Notes under the pieces: model-generated
What the model saw: only the letters and a program-made list of their open reading frames with translations
What the model was told of the DNA's origin: nothing
Database searches by the model: none
Assembly: GCF_030272615.1 (NCBI RefSeq)
Contig: NC_081406.1
Location: 400,658,939 to 400,722,938, forward strand
Reading direction: 5' to 3'
Length of the DNA: 64,000 bases
Origin: Cryptomeria japonica
Taxonomy: Eukaryota > Streptophyta > Pinopsida > Cupressales > Cupressaceae
Shown here: piece by piece, positions 1-11,459 of the stretch
How positions within the stretch are numbered: position 1 is the stretch's first letter
How the letters are laid out: each line of letters starts with the position of its first letter
Made by a program: the position numbers and the translations under genes

Positions 1-740
1 CAATAACTGTTAAATTCACCAGATGTGAACTCACCACCCTAATTAGACTTTAAGCATTTAATATTCAACCCTATATCTATCTCAAATTTAGCTTTAAAGA
101 TCTTGAACATTTCAAAAGCTTTAGATTTATCCCTTAGAAAAGTAACCCACATCATTCTAGAATAGTCATCAATGTTTAGAATGAAATATCTATTGCCCTA
201 AAAAACTTTTTATTCTAGTAGGACCACACAAATTAGTATGAATAAAATCAAGAACATCATTATATTTGTCTTGTATACTCTTAAATAAGTTTTGACTTGC
301 TTTCCCATTTGAGATTTCTTACATATTGTATTATAGGGCTTTACAATCTTAGTTATATCTCTAACAACCTTAGTTGAACTGATCTTTACAATGGGATCAA
401 AATTCACATGACACAACCTCTTATGCCATAGACAACTCTCATCAATTTGTGCAATCAAACTTGTCTTCTCATCAGAGTTCAAATGAAATATATTACTTTT
501 AGTTTGAGTACCAGTTGCAATCTCCAATCCAGATCTCGTGATGATTTTGGATTTTTCATTCTTGAGCTGTAATTGAAATCCCTTATCCACCAACTATCCT
601 ACACTCAAATGATTATGCCTTAAAAATTCAACATAATAAACATTATCAATGTTATGCTTACCATCCAATGATATAGTTCCTCTCCCTCTGATCATGCATG
701 CTTTGTCATCTCCAAATCTAACCTGACCACAATCAAATTC
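1..740 (-). pseudogene. Copia-1 pol fragment: protease end, GAG-pre-integrase, integrase core (decayed)
   Basis: The open stretch 593-210 holds the copia GAG-pre-integrase signature LWHKRLCHVNFD, which precedes the integrase core. A frameshift near 285-295 moves the frame. In the new frame NRYFILNIDDYSRMMWVTF gives the first catalytic Asp region and KSN-stop-GGEF stands where SDxGGEF is expected. The second catalytic Asp therefore appears as Asn and is followed by a stop. Further stops include a TAG where the family normally reads SVGQL, as expected from CAG to TAG. The fragment continues beyond the window. It is in the same frame as the upstream gag, so the ancestor had one gag-pol polyprotein. 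Confidence 0.8.
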
Positions 741-1964
741 TTACAAAGATATAAACTTCCTTTTATCTCTAGTCATATGATGTGAATATCCACTGTCTAT
801 CACCCATTCATCCTTGTCTTCAATTTTAGTAGCAAGGGCCTTTTCCTCATTTTGAATAATAGGTGTCGTAGCATCTTCCTTGATAGCCAAAAATACCCAT
901 TCCTTTCCACTGTCGGATCCACTAGATGAATCTTGTGCTGGTTCATCATCATAATCAGTCACACCTTCCTCATCCGCATAGTAACATGATTGGTCTTTGT
1001 TTCTCCTATACTTATGCTTGTTCTGATAATCATGGTTAGGGCTAAAATATCTTCTATCTTTCTCCTCAAATCTTGAATTCCTCTCAGGAAATCTAGATGC
1101 AAAATGACCTATCTTATTACATGCAAAACATTTAAAAGGTGATTCTACTTCATACTTACTTCCTGTCGGACCTTTAGGTACTCTTCTAGAAAATATGGCT
1201 TCAAGTTTCTCAGACTCATCATATTCTTTCTTCATTTCCTCTAGTTCCTTCACATATAAATCTTTCCAATCAATCTTGCTGGTTGATGATGTAGATGTAT
1301 GAAAAGAAGATTTAGTCTTTGCAACTTCTTGAGGACCAAATTCTTCAAGATCAAAAGCAGATAACTTTCCAATTAAAGTATCCCTATTTAAAGAGGTGTT
1401 AGACATTGTTCTCAGCTCATTAATTGCAGTAGCCTTCATCTTTATAAGTCAGTGGAAAAGTTCTCAATACTTTAGAAACAATCTCATCTTCACTCAAAGA
1501 TCCACCACAACACTGAATTCCCATAACAATTTCATTAACTCTTTCCATAAAAGTAGAAATAATTTCATGTTCTTCCATCTTCAGGTTCTCATACCTTACC
1601 CACTAACCATTAAGTTTATAAATTTTAATAGTAGGGTCACCTTCATTCAATGTCTCCAACTTATCCCATATAGCCTTTGCAGATGATTGGACAATTAATC
1701 CCATTATTTGTTGATCAGAAAGTGCACTCAAGAGTGCTTCTATAGATCTATAGTCATTTTAAATGTTCTTATCCAAGTCTGCCAGAGGAGGATTGCCAGA
1801 TGCCAAATTATAAGGAGTATAGCCTTTCTCAGTGATCTCCCAAATCTCTTTCCCAATACATCTCAAATGAGTCTCCATCAGAATCTTCCATACTCTATTA
1901 TGTGCTGAATCAAGCTTAGGGATGTCTCTCTGAAAACAACTACAGATGAACTATTAGTTGCCAT
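741..1964 (-). pseudogene. Copia-1 gag (UBN2-like) with zinc knuckle and protease start (decayed)
   Basis: Reading from ATG at 1964, the frame resembles the copia UBN2 gag domain (for example MEEHEIISTFMERVNEIVMG). An extra base in an A-run near 1442-1446 shifts the frame. The main open part, 1439-741, contains CFACNKIGHFASRF, a CCHC zinc knuckle whose last Cys is replaced by Phe. An acidic Ser-rich linker and the protease motif WVIDSGYSHHMT follow. The catalytic D-S-G is present, although a Cys is usual after the Gly. The role of the ancestor was nucleocapsid formation and polyprotein cleavage. A stop after FISL ends the open stretch before pre-integrase. Confidence 0.8.
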
Positions 1965-2006
1965 AGGATCTTCCTCAAGTGGTTAAGATTTTGTAGAGAG
2001 GACCAA

Positions 2007-2018
2007 GCTCTGATACCA
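2007..2018 (-). promoter_or_regulatory. Primer binding site of Copia-1 (initiator tRNA-Met type)
   Basis: The minus strand reads TGGTATCAGAGC two bases after the LTR end. This is the usual plant copia primer site, complementary to the 3' end of initiator methionine tRNA. It fixes the orientation and the inner LTR boundary at 2021. Confidence 0.88.
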
Positions 2019-2020
2019 AT

Positions 2021-3003
2021 TGTTAGGATAACCTATGGACAACTGAGAGGGGGAGGGAGTGAATCAGTTGTCAACAAATTATAAAAATTTAAGCTCACAA
2101 AACTTTTTATCGGAATGCATAAACCAAATATTGGAATAACAAATATAACAATTAAGCACAAATATAAATCACAGAATAATTACCAACCATCCATAACATA
2201 GAAGACAGTGATTTGTAAGTGGAAAACCCAGTAAATGGAAAAAATATGGTGGGAAGCTGACCCACAGTCATATATTACTTCTACAGTAAGTATGTGATTA
2301 CAATAAGAGGGGCTTGCACATGCAGGAAGGCCAACAACCTAGAGCCCACTGTTCATCACAAAGGAGCCTCACTGATTACAAAAGTAATCTAGACTACAAT
2401 CTGGAAAGATGAATGTACCGCAAGAATAGAATCTCCTATGCCTGAGTATAGTTTTGGTTAAGCTCAATACCAAAGGTCTTAAACATCTTACACAAACCCA
2501 ATTTGATCACCTATGATCAACCAAAACCTCTACATATGATTAAAACCTTATTCACACACAAATAATCCCATAAGCTTAACCCCATAATCTTATTTGCACA
2601 CAAACATGATAATCCCACAACCTTATTCACACATGAACATGATAACCATCAACATGCTGATAACCTTCTAGAAGCCACACCAACACCACTTATCAGATTC
2701 ACCAAAAGATCTTCCATAAAGCTCTACTGGTAAAACCCTTACCGGTAACCAAAAGGCTTACTAGAATAAATGATAGCTTTCGGATCATCAAATCTTGAAG
2801 AAACTAAATGTGATACGCATCGGGAACACATGAATAACCAATCCAAACCAATTACAATAGTTGGAACATACCGGAGAAGATCTCCGGATCAACATCATAA
2901 TCTAACCACTCTACCGGAACCCGGTAGACAAAAAAACAACTAGTGTTGACATCAATGACAAACATCAATGCAATACATAATCAATTCCTCTAAATTGCCA
3001 ACA
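2021..3003 (-). repeat. 5' LTR of Copia-1
   Basis: On the minus strand the LTR starts TGTTGGCAAT (3003) and ends CCTAACA (2021), next to the primer site. Its U5 end carries a C-rich tract after GATTCAC and before CTCTCAGTTG, as in the other copia LTRs of this window. Close to its 5' end is the near-palindrome TTGTCATTGATGTCAA on the minus strand (2946-2961). Length is 983 bp. The partner LTR is outside the window. Confidence 0.85.
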
Positions 3004-3245
3004 CAGACACCCCATGTTTTGCCACTTTTTGTCTCTCCTAGGCTAGCATTCCTTGAAGTAATCTGGCAACTAATGTGGATGGAGAGAGAAAAAATTAAAT
3101 CAGATAAAAAGGGAAAACTCCTCCCTAGGGTGATCAATTTTGAAGAATTCACTATAGGATGTGATACTTTGGAGAAAGTGCAAGACTTCTAGGTAAATAA
3201 CTACAGATTGAAGATTGCCCAAGCTAGGCATTTTGACCCTAAGGG

Positions 3246-5189
3246 ATGTATACGCGATCTCAGAGTAGGCAAGCTAAAGGAGAAGGGGTATTTCATTTAT
3301 TTGATGAACGAGAGGATTTAATTAAAAATAACCACCCTATTGAGGTAGATCAACATAAGAAGAAATGGAATCTCATGAACAAAATTGAGAGGGAAAGGAA
3401 TCAAGATGATCCCAACTTTGTATATTTTTACAAATAATTTTAGAATGATTTTGCTAGGATGTCTTTCATGATGAGAAAGGAAGACAAGATAACAAAGATG
3501 GAAATGGAGAGAAGGGATGCCAGGGATAAAAGAGTTAAATTTGAAGGAAGTCCTATTGACCCTACCCCTACAATGTACAAGGTGAAGGGGCATATAGTAA
3601 CAATTGAAGAAATATCTCCTGGCACCTCTAGGAAGGCTACTGAACAAGTCAAAAAGATTAAAAAGGGAAAGGTAAAGATGTCTAACTTTGTAGATATCAA
3701 AGATGATTTTGATACAAGTATGCCACCACCTTCTCCCTCTCGAGAAAAATTCCATGAAGATGAGGTTGTTGAAGTCCTAAATGACTCAGACATAGCCATC
3801 ATCCTGAGTACAATCTTTGTTGAGGAGGCAGATGATGAAAAAATCATTGCCTCAAAGAACTTCATAGCAGATGACAATTTTATGAACTCTCCCAAGTTCA
3901 AATCCTTTTGGCTTAGGGAAAAGTTAAATGATTTATCTGATGAAGAGATCAAAATTTTTGACAGGAATAGCTTTAGATGCACCCCTGAGGAAGGCAAGAA
4001 AATGATTCAAAATAGTGGCATTCTTCTTGTTACCAAGTGGGATTTTGAGAGAATCCTTTTGTTAGATCAGATTATGTGGCAGAAAGAACCCAATTTTGCA
4101 AAGGAGTTCCGAGATAATGGGTCTGGGGTGAGGATAGGCCTAAAGGCTTTTCCTCTATGTTCAAAAGCCCCAAATGTCCAAAAGCCTGTAGTATTGCAAG
4201 GTGGACAACAAAAAACATGGGATAGAGTAGTAAGGACACTTGAAGACACTACTGCATCAGAGGTTGTAGCCATTACATCACATGCAGTCCAATTCACTCA
4301 ATTAGTAGTAGATGATCTTGAGCAAAAACATTTAAGATTAAAGGATATGCATGTAGCTCTTAATGAAAATTACAATAAATTATTCATTGAAAATTGTACA
4401 TTGAAAGAGAAAATAAAGAAGGTAACAATAAATTCTTTAGGAGGAATCAAACTTGAGTAATTAGAAAGGATGAACAAGGAATTGTAGAGGGTCAAGAATG
4501 AAGCTGGGAATAATTATTTTGAAATCAGGAAGGTTTCAATTTTGAAGGTGGCAAATAAAGTTATTGAAAAATTAAGCGAGGTGCACACCTCATATTCTTT
4601 GAATTCATATCTTCATAGCCAATTGGATGAAATTCTTTCATTCTTTAAGCCAATTAGGACCACTTGTATTCCTAAGGGCTAGGATTGAAAAGAGGTCATG
4701 TTGGCGGTAAAAAATGTAGCCTCTCCACCCCAAATTGTAGTTGTGGCATGGAAGAATTACAATTTGTTGATGAAATAATTGCCTAATTTTGAAGATGAGA
4801 AGAAGGCATTAGTTAAGATGGTTGATTCTTTCTAGGGGTTGAAAAAGTGGGATATCCCCACAATTTTGATAGGTGAAGGACAAATCAGGAGCCTAGAAGA
4901 GTGGAAGAAAAGATTCCAAGATGCCATAAATGTTGTTTTGACTTCCTTGGCTACTGATCTAGCCCAAAGTGATTCATATTATAATATCATTGATAAGATC
5001 ATGGAGGTGGATTTCATGTACCATATATTCACTTTGGAGGTCGCAACTCTGCCAACTCACAAAACAAGGGAAGAAATAAATAAGTTGTAGAGTCTGAGGG
5101 GTTTCTCTTGGCCATTGGATAAGAATATAGAAGCCCTACATAGAAAGTACTGCTCCTTGGAAGACGAGCAGCCCGAGGGAGAAGACTAG
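3246..5189 (+). pseudogene. Element R ORF of unknown function (~647 codons, nine in-frame stops)
   Basis: One frame runs from ATG 3246 to TAG 5187-5189 without an obvious frameshift, broken by nine stops: TAA at 3435, 4458 and 4776; TAG at 3441, 4485, 4680, 4833 and 5088; TGA at 4686. The start (MYTRSQSR) resembles the TR-x-Q starts of Tat-type gag proteins, such as MPILTRAQR of Tat-2 at 39133. The protein is Lys/Glu-rich, with a proline-serine patch (MPPPSPSRE), a mostly helical middle and a coiled-coil-like segment near residues 355-400. I see no zinc knuckle, protease or polymerase motif. It may be the ORF1 or gag-like gene of a non-autonomous LTR element, but the family is not recognised. 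Bases 3004-3245 look like leader; another frame is partly open there. Confidence 0.5.
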
Positions 5190-5870
5190 TCTTTTTCCTT
5201 CTATTTTGTTACTTTGAATTTTATGCAAGTTGTTGATTTTGGGGAGAATTGATAGAAGTGCTCTATCATCAAAGACCATTCTCCAGGTTACCTGATACCA
5301 GATGCCAGGGTGTACTTCAGATCTCAATGGAAGCATGTGTTAAAGTACGAAGGGGCGATTTTTGCAGACCTACAGTCTAAAACCTCCAGGATGATACCCT
5401 CTCAACCACCCACTTTTAATGCAGCAGAGAAGAGTGCACATAGGGTAACAAGGACAAAAGGCCTTAGGGTGGATTGTAATGCATTGTACTTTTGACAAGT
5501 GTCTTCTTGGCCTGAGGCTTGTTTTGCTCCATTGTGTTATAAAAGGAAATTCAATGCCAAGAAGGATTCTGAAATTTTTCTTAGTATGTACTAGGATAGC
5601 TTTGAAGCAATATTATGATAGTTAGTCTTTTACAGGTTTGTTGAGAACAACAATCTATCATAAATGTATCAATTTTATTCTGAAAATCAATAAAGAGGAC
5701 ATTCATTTTTCTTGCTTACATCTCTTGTATTGTGTTGTATGAGTTGTTAAGTTAATGAAATGTTCAACTTATCTTCCCTAATAGAGAATGTGTATGTCTT
5801 GATAGGTTTCATTTCAAGTAAAATAAATTAAATTCTATCTTGAATACTACAACATTTGTGTGAGGGGTAT
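5190..5870 (+). other. Gene-free stretch after Element R ORF, possible 3' LTR start
   Basis: A purine-rich tract (TTTTGGGGAGAAT, about 5237-5249) is followed by TGATAGAAG at 5250, which could be a polypurine tract and LTR start. TTATAAAAGG at 5537-5546 is TATA-box-like, and AATAAA at 5689-5694 is a poly(A)-signal-like hexamer about 150 bp further on. That order fits an LTR promoter and R region. No matching second LTR is in the window, so the LTR reading is weak. Confidence 0.3.
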
Positions 5871-6952
5871 TGTGAGGAAGTTGTGAATTACATTCTCAAT
5901 CTAAGCATTTTAAGTAAGTCTTGAATGTTTAGTATTGGATTTTAATGTTGATACTATGATATTGTTTCTCTTTAGGCCTGCTATTTGACTCTTTATTTCC
6001 CTTGAACATGCACTGGTCATACTTTTATGAGTTTTAGGATCATTTCAACATTCTTATTTCACCTTTTATGTTTCATTTCTCAGTTTTTTTGCATTCGGAG
6101 TAGAATAGATTAGAGCCATATTTGAATGCAAGCAAAGTGTTAAAAGCTAAGGTTCAAGCCAGAATTTGTAGTATAGCATACTTTTCCTTGGTATATTTTT
6201 ATTGAAAGCATCCTCTATACCCTACAATGTCTATTCAATTAAAGTTAAAATGTTGTAAAACATTGCAATAGGGGTACCCACCTAGGTCCTACAAAGCCTA
6301 AAGAGAAAAATATTACAACCTTTGTGATGAATGTTGTTCGTTGGAGAAACCCAATCCTAGATCTATTTATGAGTCAGTGGCTATTTCTCTAGGATTTAGG
6401 ATCTGTTGATTTGTGAGGAAGTTGTTAATTACATTCTCAGTTTGAGCATTTTAAGTAAGTCTTGAATGTTTAGTATTGGATTTTAATGTTGATACTATGA
6501 TATTGTTTCTCTTTAGGCTTGCTATTTGACTCTTTATTTCCCTTGAAGATGCACTGGTCATACTTTTATGAGTTTTAGGATCATTTCAACATTCTTATTT
6601 CACCTTTTATGTTTCATTTCTCAATTTTTCTGCATTAGGAGTAGAATAGATTAGAGCCATATTTCAATGCAAGCAAAGTGTTAAAAGCTAAGGTTCACCC
6701 CAGAATTTGTAGTAAATCATACTTTTCCTTGGTATATTTTTATTGAAAGCATCCTCTATACCCTGCAATGTCTATTCAATTAAAGTTAAAATGTTGTAAA
6801 ACATTGCAATAGGGGTACCCACCTAGGTCCTGCAGAGCCTAAAGAGAAATATATTACAACCTTTGTGATGAATGTTGTTCGTTGGAGAAACCCAATCCTA
6901 GATCTATTTATGAGTCAATGGCTATTTCTCTAGGATTTAGGATCTGTTGATT
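5871..6952 (+). repeat. 541-bp tandem duplication (two copies)
   Basis: 5871-6411 and 6412-6952 are the same 541-bp segment in direct tandem; both copies start TGTGAGGAAG and end GATCTGTTGATT. By eye they differ at roughly 19 positions and have equal lengths. The unit has no coding potential that I can see. Its location just after the Element R 3' region suggests it was duplicated inside that element's LTR or flank. Confidence 0.9.
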
Positions 6953-7291
6953 TGGGAACCAACAAGATGCACAAAACAACTCAAAGAGGACTCTTTATTC
7001 AAGAAATGACGAGTCACCCTTCTTTCTTTGCATTTACCTATATTTTTGCATCTGCAACTATATAGTTTATTCTTCATTTCCACCACCAGTTAGTCTCATG
7101 GCTTGTGTGAGACATTATACATTCATATTTAATAGATGACTCTTTTTCAAAAATATGTGTACTCTCATACTGTTCTGAATTTGAAATCATGGAAATGCAA
7201 TCTTCTTTTCTCTTTTCATGCACATGAATGTAATAATAGTAGAATAAATATGTATCTTTTTGTATGTTAAAAATACTAAAGCTCTACCTGA
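6953..7291. other. Gene-free stretch
   Basis: AT-rich sequence between the 541-bp duplication and the small ORF at 7292. I see no repeat boundary, RNA gene or coding frame in it. Confidence 0.5.
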
Positions 7292-7546
7292 TTGATCTTG
7301 ATAGAAAAAATAGGTAAAAAAGGCAGATACTATAGGCCTAGATGTTTAGCAGTAAAGGCCTCTTCAACAATTTCAAGGATGGAGATAACTCATCTGCTAA
7401 AGGATTTCAAGGAGGACATTATTAGTAACACGGCCACTCAGTTGGATACAATTCAAGCAAAGAAGAAGAATGAAGAAGCAACATAAATACTTGTTGAATT
7501 TTGTCCTCATTGTAAGAAGAAGAAAAATGACTGCAAATGTAAGATT
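7292..7546 (+). pseudogene. Short ORF remnant ending in a Cys-rich motif, unknown
   Basis: The frame is open from 7292 to 7486 (64 codons, basic, Lys-rich). After one TAA it continues into CPHCKKKKNDCKCKIC just before the Tat-1 LTR at 7547. The cysteine pattern hints at a metal-binding knuckle but lacks the His of a CCHC motif. It may be the end of an older element's gene that Tat-1 interrupted. Function unknown. Confidence 0.25.
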
Positions 7547-8720
7547 TGTAGTGTCGTAAATTGTACACCCTTGCTAGGGTGGTACAATTTCATTATTAGG
7601 TTAGCACCCGCCTTAGTGTGTTTTTCATCTTGCATTTCTCATTCCCCTTTAACCATTCAATTAATTAATTAAATTAAATATAAGGTCATGTCTCATCACT
7701 TTCACACATTACAAAGTTGGACCCTTTACCCTAAGTGTGCCCCTTATCATTTTATTCCTCTAACGAATCATTAATCATAAATCCTAATTATGTCTTATTT
7801 CAACTGTTTAGGCCTGATTTTGGATATCAAAATATCTCAAAATCAGTTGTAACTTTGGGATACACTCTAATATCATCATATCTAATGGCCCTAAAAATTT
7901 GGTAAAAAGTTGGTTGGACCGTGGCAGGAATGCACATGGTCCGTGACTTTTTTCCTAAAATTTTGGGAGCATAATCCTATAATATGATAAAGATTAACCC
8001 CCAAATATCAACAGGAAATTCAAATCATAGGTCGGCCTAAATATTAAATTAAGATCTAGGGTCTCATACTTAGAGCTATATTTCTTCATTTGAAGGGGTC
8101 ATCTTCTAAGAATCTAAGAACAAGTTTTTTGGAGTATTGGAGCCTTATTTGCAGTGAAAGAGTAGATCTTTGAATTTTTCAACAACATTCATCATTCATC
8201 CATCAAACATTCATCAAGAATCATTTTATCAGTTGGGGGATTTTGAAGATGTAGAAGAACAATAGGAGATCACCAACAGATGATTGGCTTATACCCCACC
8301 CTTAGGGTTGGGTATGGTTTCATGTTGTTTTCAAATCTTTGTATAAGCTTAATTTTGATTCATATTCATGCTTTAAATCACTTGGCATTATGGATTTAGA
8401 GAATTTACTTTGTCAATTATAAGAAATTAGGGTTTAGTCTTTAGCGTTGCTCTAGGTTGTTTACTTTCATTCTTAGGATCTTGCATATATAGAAGGTTAT
8501 TGCACACATATTTTCAGTACATTATCGACTATTTGTGGAGGTGGAAATCACCAATATGGGGGTTTGATTATGGCCAAACCCTATATAGACACCCCAAACC
8601 TTATTTTTTAGGTTGCAGGTCCAAAAAGAAGAATCTGGAACCAGGTACGGGTCTGGAATGGGCATATACATCACCCAGGCACCTTAGAAGTACAGAAACT
8701 TGTCAAGGACAAGGGCATGG
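7547..8720 (+). repeat. Tat-1 5' LTR, left part (interrupted by Chromo-1)
   Basis: The LTR begins TGTAGTGTCG at 7547. The other end, ..CCCTACA, lies at 18137 beyond Chromo-1, so the terminal inverted repeat is TGTAG/CTACA. The sequence resumes at 17658 after the duplicated target CATGG. Total LTR length without the insertion is about 1,654 bp. It is non-coding and AT-rich, with a TTAATTAATTAA patch near 7661-7674. Confidence 0.6.
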
Positions 8721-10852
8721 TGATAGGGAGATTGTGAGAGAAGCTACTCAATGTTTCTTAAATGGTTTAAAAAACCTCAAATGGTCCTCAAGGACAAAGT
8801 TTTTAAGTCCTCCTTCTAGTTGTGATTTTAATTTTTGATTTCTAGTTACTTAACACCTCATACACCCCTCAACCAATCACCCAATATGTTGTCATTCCTT
8901 CCTTACTCAAGCTCTCATTACCTTGCTTAACTAGTCACTCCACTCCCAAACATACTCCTACTCAGCCTTTCTATCCCCTGACTATAAATTGACCTCCTCC
9001 AATGTCCCAAGAAGGAGGTTTAAGGGCTATTCATAGTTTTATTCATGGTTTGAAGGTTCAACCTTGCCTTGCTCTAGGTTACTCAAACCCACCAATGCTT
9101 AGATTAAGTCAACAATGGAGTTTATCCTACTACAAAGGATTTTCAATGGTTCTTACAAAGTTTTCAAATGGCTTTCAACTAACTTAGCAAGTCTCCTTAA
9201 CCTTATTCAAATCGGGTTAAGCATTTTTTTGTGAAATAGGTCCAAAAGGCTAGTAACCCGTGGAGGGCTAATTGGCACTTTTCTGTTCACCCAACCCAAC
9301 GATGGGAAATTCCTCCAAAAAAATTATCTTGGTTGATGTTTTAGAGGTATAAACTAATATATTTTCATGGTTTAGGCCTTTGTCAATGCAAAATGAGGGT
9401 TGTCCACTATTTATGGCACTTTTGTAGGGTTTCAAGAGGGTTTTCAAGCTTGCTTTATTAAATACACTTCTCCTTTACAAAACAAGGCCTAAAACTGACC
9501 ATTGGGCTCTTCCACACCCTAGAGATAACTATTCAAATAGTTTCCACTTGTCATTTTGCCAAACACTTGGCACACTAGTTGTAAAAGATGACAAAAACAA
9601 TCATTTTCACTTTTTTCTGTCTTTTCACTGTTATTTCTGCACAAAGGAGGGTTAGAACTTATAAAATTCCTACACCAAAGCATATATAAACATTTTAAAA
9701 ACAATTTAACTCTAACTTGAACAAGTATGATGAAGTCTTCATGCATAGAAGGTTTCAAAGACAATCTTGGTGCCAAAAACCAATATATTTCCCAAAACAG
9801 GGAGTTCGCTGCCCTTTACAAATAGTGACACTTTATAATGCAAAAATGGATAAATTTTGGTGATCCAATCCCTTCAAAAATCTTCTAGGACACGTGTAGA
9901 CCTCTGTCCATGTTTTTTTCAACACTTGATGCTTAGAATCCAAATTCTGAGCATAAAGGAAGATTACTAGCCAAGTTAGACAACTTGCCTAATAAGTGCT
10001 AAAACTCATCTTTTTCATCACAATCCTGGCATAAAAGGAACTTATGTACATTATATACATGCATACCAACTTGACCAAATCCATTTGGTGGGAGCCCAGG
10101 CCTGGATTAGTCAAGTTGATATATTTTTAGACCCCAAACCCTTGACAGGGCAGTGAGCACACAAAATGAAAGAAATTTTATCTAATCAACTTGCAAATGG
10201 AAAACCAATGCAAAGATTACTTGGAGAGAATTGGATAACCACTAGGAACACTTCCTAGAAGGTAGAGTATGGACAAAATATGCTACAGTATGGACTGTTA
10301 CTCAAAACAAGTTCAAATTGCCATGAAAATGAGAAAATGCACTCCTTTTATTAAAAAATGACTTTGTTTCATATCTGCCAACCCTATACAAGGAAGAGGG
10401 TGGCCTATTTAAAGGTTTTGTGAGTTATTTAATTTGTCCTACATGGACTTATTGTTGTAGCATTATTTTTTCACATTTTTTACTTCAAAAATGACAACTT
10501 TTCAACTAGGTGAGCAACTTTTGTTGCACAAAATGACATCTTTGACAACCAAACCTCATCAACTCATCTAAACACCTAATACATGCTTAAAAACACTTAT
10601 TAAACATGGTTCAATGCTTTGGAAAGCATTTTGAGACCTTTTAGGCAATTTTACACATTTTTGCCAAAATTGTCAATTGAAGTCCTGAACGGTAAAACTT
10701 GACCTCTTGAGCACAAAATGAGATCAAAACCACTAGAAAAGACACACAACAACCTAAAACAACATCATAAATGTAACACTAGACATTAAAAACATGAAAT
10801 CATGAAAGACTCAAAAAGGAGAGTTTTTACTCAACTAGGTGCTCCTGCACCA
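8721..10852 (-). repeat. 3' LTR of Chromo-1
   Basis: On the minus strand it starts TGGTGCAGGAGC at 10852, right after the polypurine tract, and ends at 8721 (plus strand TGATAGGGAG), next to the target copy CATGG. It matches 15520-17652 along its whole length. Confidence 0.93.
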
Positions 10853-10865
10853 TACTCCCCCAAAG
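10853..10865 (-). promoter_or_regulatory. Polypurine tract of Chromo-1
   Basis: The minus strand reads CTTTGGGGGAGTA immediately before the 3' LTR start. This is the expected plus-strand priming site for reverse transcription. Confidence 0.8.
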
Positions 10866-10919
10866 ACAAAGAAGTCATGTGACTCCTTGAGGCAGAAAAG
10901 AAGAAGGTATTCTAGATTG

Positions 10920-11459
10920 CTAAAATTCAGATTTAGGTATCCATGTGGCCTCTGAGATAGGCTTATCCTTCCATTGGACTGGGTGCTTCATATAGGTGTG
11001 ATTTCTTGTCTTCTTGAGAACCTTGGAGTCTAGAACCTGTCCTACTTGAGGAAAAGAGAGAGGAGAAAAAGAAAGATCAGAAAGGGACTGTGTAACATCT
11101 AAAACTCTTTGAATCTCCTCAAGTTGCTGCCCCTTAAAATAAATCAAATTTGTAACATTAAAAATGGGAGACAAAGAAATATCAGTAGGCAAATCAACTT
11201 TGTAAGCATTAGACCCATACTTAGCCAAGATTTTGCAAGGGCCTATTCTCCTCATCTGAAGTTTGCTTGGAACTCCTTTTTGCAGCCTTACCTTGTTCAA
11301 ATGAACCATCACATAATCTCCTATAGAAAACTAAACATCTCTTTTTGTAGCATCCACTCTTGCCTTGACTTTTTGTGAGGTATCCTGAAGAGCCTTTCTT
11401 ACTTGCTCATGAACCTCCTTCATGGATTGAGCCGTGTCATTTGTTGTTCCACTCTTAGG
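10920..11459 (-). pseudogene. Chromo-1 pol C-terminus: integrase tail and chromodomain
   Basis: The frame contains RLQKGVPSKLQMRRIGPCKI and YKVDLP, the conserved integrase C-terminal segment of gypsy elements. About 80 residues later comes a chromodomain-like stretch (VLDSKVLKKTRN, VQWKDKPISEATWIP) with the typical aromatic/acidic VQWKxxPxxxATW core. Chromodomains on integrase mark the chromovirus clade and are thought to guide insertion to particular chromatin. A TAG at 11331-11333 interrupts the linker. The last codon before TAG 10920-10922 follows KSEF, close to where chromodomains usually end. Confidence 0.85.

Larger units (their letters stand above)
1..3003 (-). mobile_element. Copia-1: 5' portion of a copia-type LTR retrotransposon, truncated by the window edge
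   Basis: On the minus strand the order is LTR (3003-2021), primer binding site, gag, zinc knuckle, protease, GAG-pre-integrase and start of the integrase core. This gag-PR-INT order, with integrase before reverse transcriptase, defines Ty1/copia. RT, RNase H and the 3' LTR would lie left of base 1. Frameshifts and stop codons make it non-autonomous. It abuts Element R at 3004, so it probably inserted next to or into that element; bases 3004-3008 (CAGAC) would be one target-site copy. Confidence 0.85.

Noticed and set aside
3968-4297. Minus-strand frames overlapping Element R ORF
   Set aside because: They are shadows of the plus-strand frame, which has better composition and a sensible start and end.
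5250-5660. Short LTR TGATAG...CTATCA
   Set aside because: Ends are complementary, but no 5-bp target duplication matches on both sides and the poly(A)-like signal lies outside. Reported only as a weak possibility.
8500-9187. Plus-strand frames in the Tat-1 and Chromo-1 LTRs
   Set aside because: One crosses the Chromo-1 insertion boundary and the other lies in an LTR, so they are chance frames.
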